Below, in pieces: positions 21,948 to 22,463 of a stretch of 22,463 nucleotides of DNA. Below the pieces are notes generated by a model. The model was not told the DNA's origin, searched no databases, and worked only from the letters and a program-made list of their open reading frames with translations. The translations under genes and the position numbers were made by a program. This DNA comes from Eubacteriales Family XIII. Incertae Sedis bacterium (lineage in GTDB: Bacteria; Bacillota; Clostridia; Peptostreptococcales; Anaerovoracaceae): contig JAIRSA010000188.1 in the NCBI GenBank assembly GCA_031255695.1, positions 1 through 22,463 of the forward strand, written 5' to 3'. The stretch's first letter is position 1; each line of letters opens with the position of its first letter.

Positions 21948-22463
21948 TTAGACGATGCCCTGGGCCAGCATGGCGTCGGCGACCTTCTTGAAGCCTGCGA
22001 TGTTGGCGCCGGCAATGTAGTTGCCTTCGAGGCCGTATTCCTTGGCCGCGTCGTCAATCCTGTGGAATATATTCACCATGATCGTCTTCAGCCTGCTGTC
22101 CACTTCCTCAAAGGTCCAGGAGGTGCGCGAGCTGTTCTGGCTCATTTCGAGCGCCGATGTCGCGACGCCGCCTGCATTCGAGGCCTTGCCTGGGAAGAAC
22201 ACGATCTTGTTCTCGAGGAAGAAGTCCGCGGCTTCCTGCGTGGAAGGCATGTTGGCGCCTTCGCCGACGATCTTGACGCCATTCTTTGCAAGCGTCTTGG
22301 CGTCGTTCAGATCCAGCTCGTTCTGCGTAGCGCAAGGGAGCGCGATGTCAACAGGCACATCCCATACCTTGCCCTTGCCGACTTCGACGTACTTGGCGCT
22401 CTTCTTTGCGGCGGCGTAGTCTGTAAGCCTGCCCCTCTTGACGAGCTTGATATCCTTGATCAG
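21948..22463 (-). CDS. gdhA: Glutamate dehydrogenase, C-terminal part (cut by window edge)
   Basis: The frame runs in from the window end and covers 171 residues. GdhA interconverts 2-oxoglutarate plus ammonia and glutamate with NAD(P)H, linking carbon and nitrogen metabolism. Conserved blocks: VPVDIALPCATQNELD, GVKIVGEGANMPSTQEA, FFPGKASNAGGVATSALEMS and NYIAGANIAGFKKVADAM, the usual C-terminus of hexameric, E. coli-type GdhA. Coenzyme preference cannot be judged because the deciding residues are outside or ambiguous. It is followed by a strong terminator, so it ends its transcript. Confidence 0.97.
   Translation of the reverse strand: MIKDIKLVKRGRLTDYAAAKKSAKYVEVGKGKVWDVPVDIALPCATQNELDLNDAKTLAKNGVKIVGEGANMPSTQEAADFFLENKIVFFPGKASNAGGVATSALEMSQNSSRTSWTFEEVDSRLKTIMVNIFHRIDDAAKEYGLEGNYIAGANIAGFKKVADAMLAQGIV

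Noticed and set aside
21565..21951. Overlapping plus-strand frames in the gap before gdhA
   Set aside because: They run through tandem repeats and the gdhA terminator, in different frames with repeat-derived products, and lack ribosome binding sites.

Overview
The window looks like a chromosomal segment of a GC-rich, anaerobic, Clostridia-like Firmicute. This rests on strong AGGAGG-type ribosome binding sites, a zinc-type L33 linked to secE-nusG, a fused flavodiiron/rubredoxin/NADH-rubredoxin-reductase protein (an oxygen or NO scavenger of strict anaerobes) and a GdhA-type glutamate dehydrogenase. I cannot name a species. No tRNA, rRNA, CRISPR array, integrase, transposase or phage gene was recognised.

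Layout. 1-4867 (+): the 3' part of an unrecognised gene, then a compact overlapping operon of one ABC ATPase and two ABC-2-type permeases. 5054-7609 (-): the flavodiiron fusion, preceded by two copies of a 61-62 bp palindromic element. 8005-11855 (-): the ribosomal/transcription cluster rpmG-secE-nusG-rplK-rplA-(L10 leader)-rplJ-rplL, with a good promoter at 12003-12031. The usual rpoB does not follow rplL. 12491-14472 (+): an XRE regulator and an MFS transporter. 14498-14968 (-): a GNAT acetyltransferase. 15256-18141 (+): an apparently solitary cytosine-C5 DNA methyltransferase and ilvD (dihydroxyacid dehydratase). 18285-18680 (+): a small, visibly more AT-rich VOC/glyoxalase-fold protein. 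18894-21488 (-): a soluble hybrid histidine kinase with two receiver domains. 21948-22463 (-): the C-terminal part of gdhA, followed by a strong terminator.

A theme runs through the window: short GC-rich repeats occur in most long intergenic gaps (1591-1770, 4907-5052, 12058-12116, 12947-13213, 21685-21876) and also inside genes. Inside genes the repeat spacings are multiples of three: 36 bp x5 in a permease loop, 60 and 45 bp in the methyltransferase N-terminus, and a 6-bp array that contains the methyltransferase stop codon. Alanine-rich or disordered tails on L10 and NusG fit the same tendency. I see no clear new multi-gene defence or biosynthetic system. The most unusual content is this repeat expansion and the paired palindromes upstream of the flavodiiron gene.
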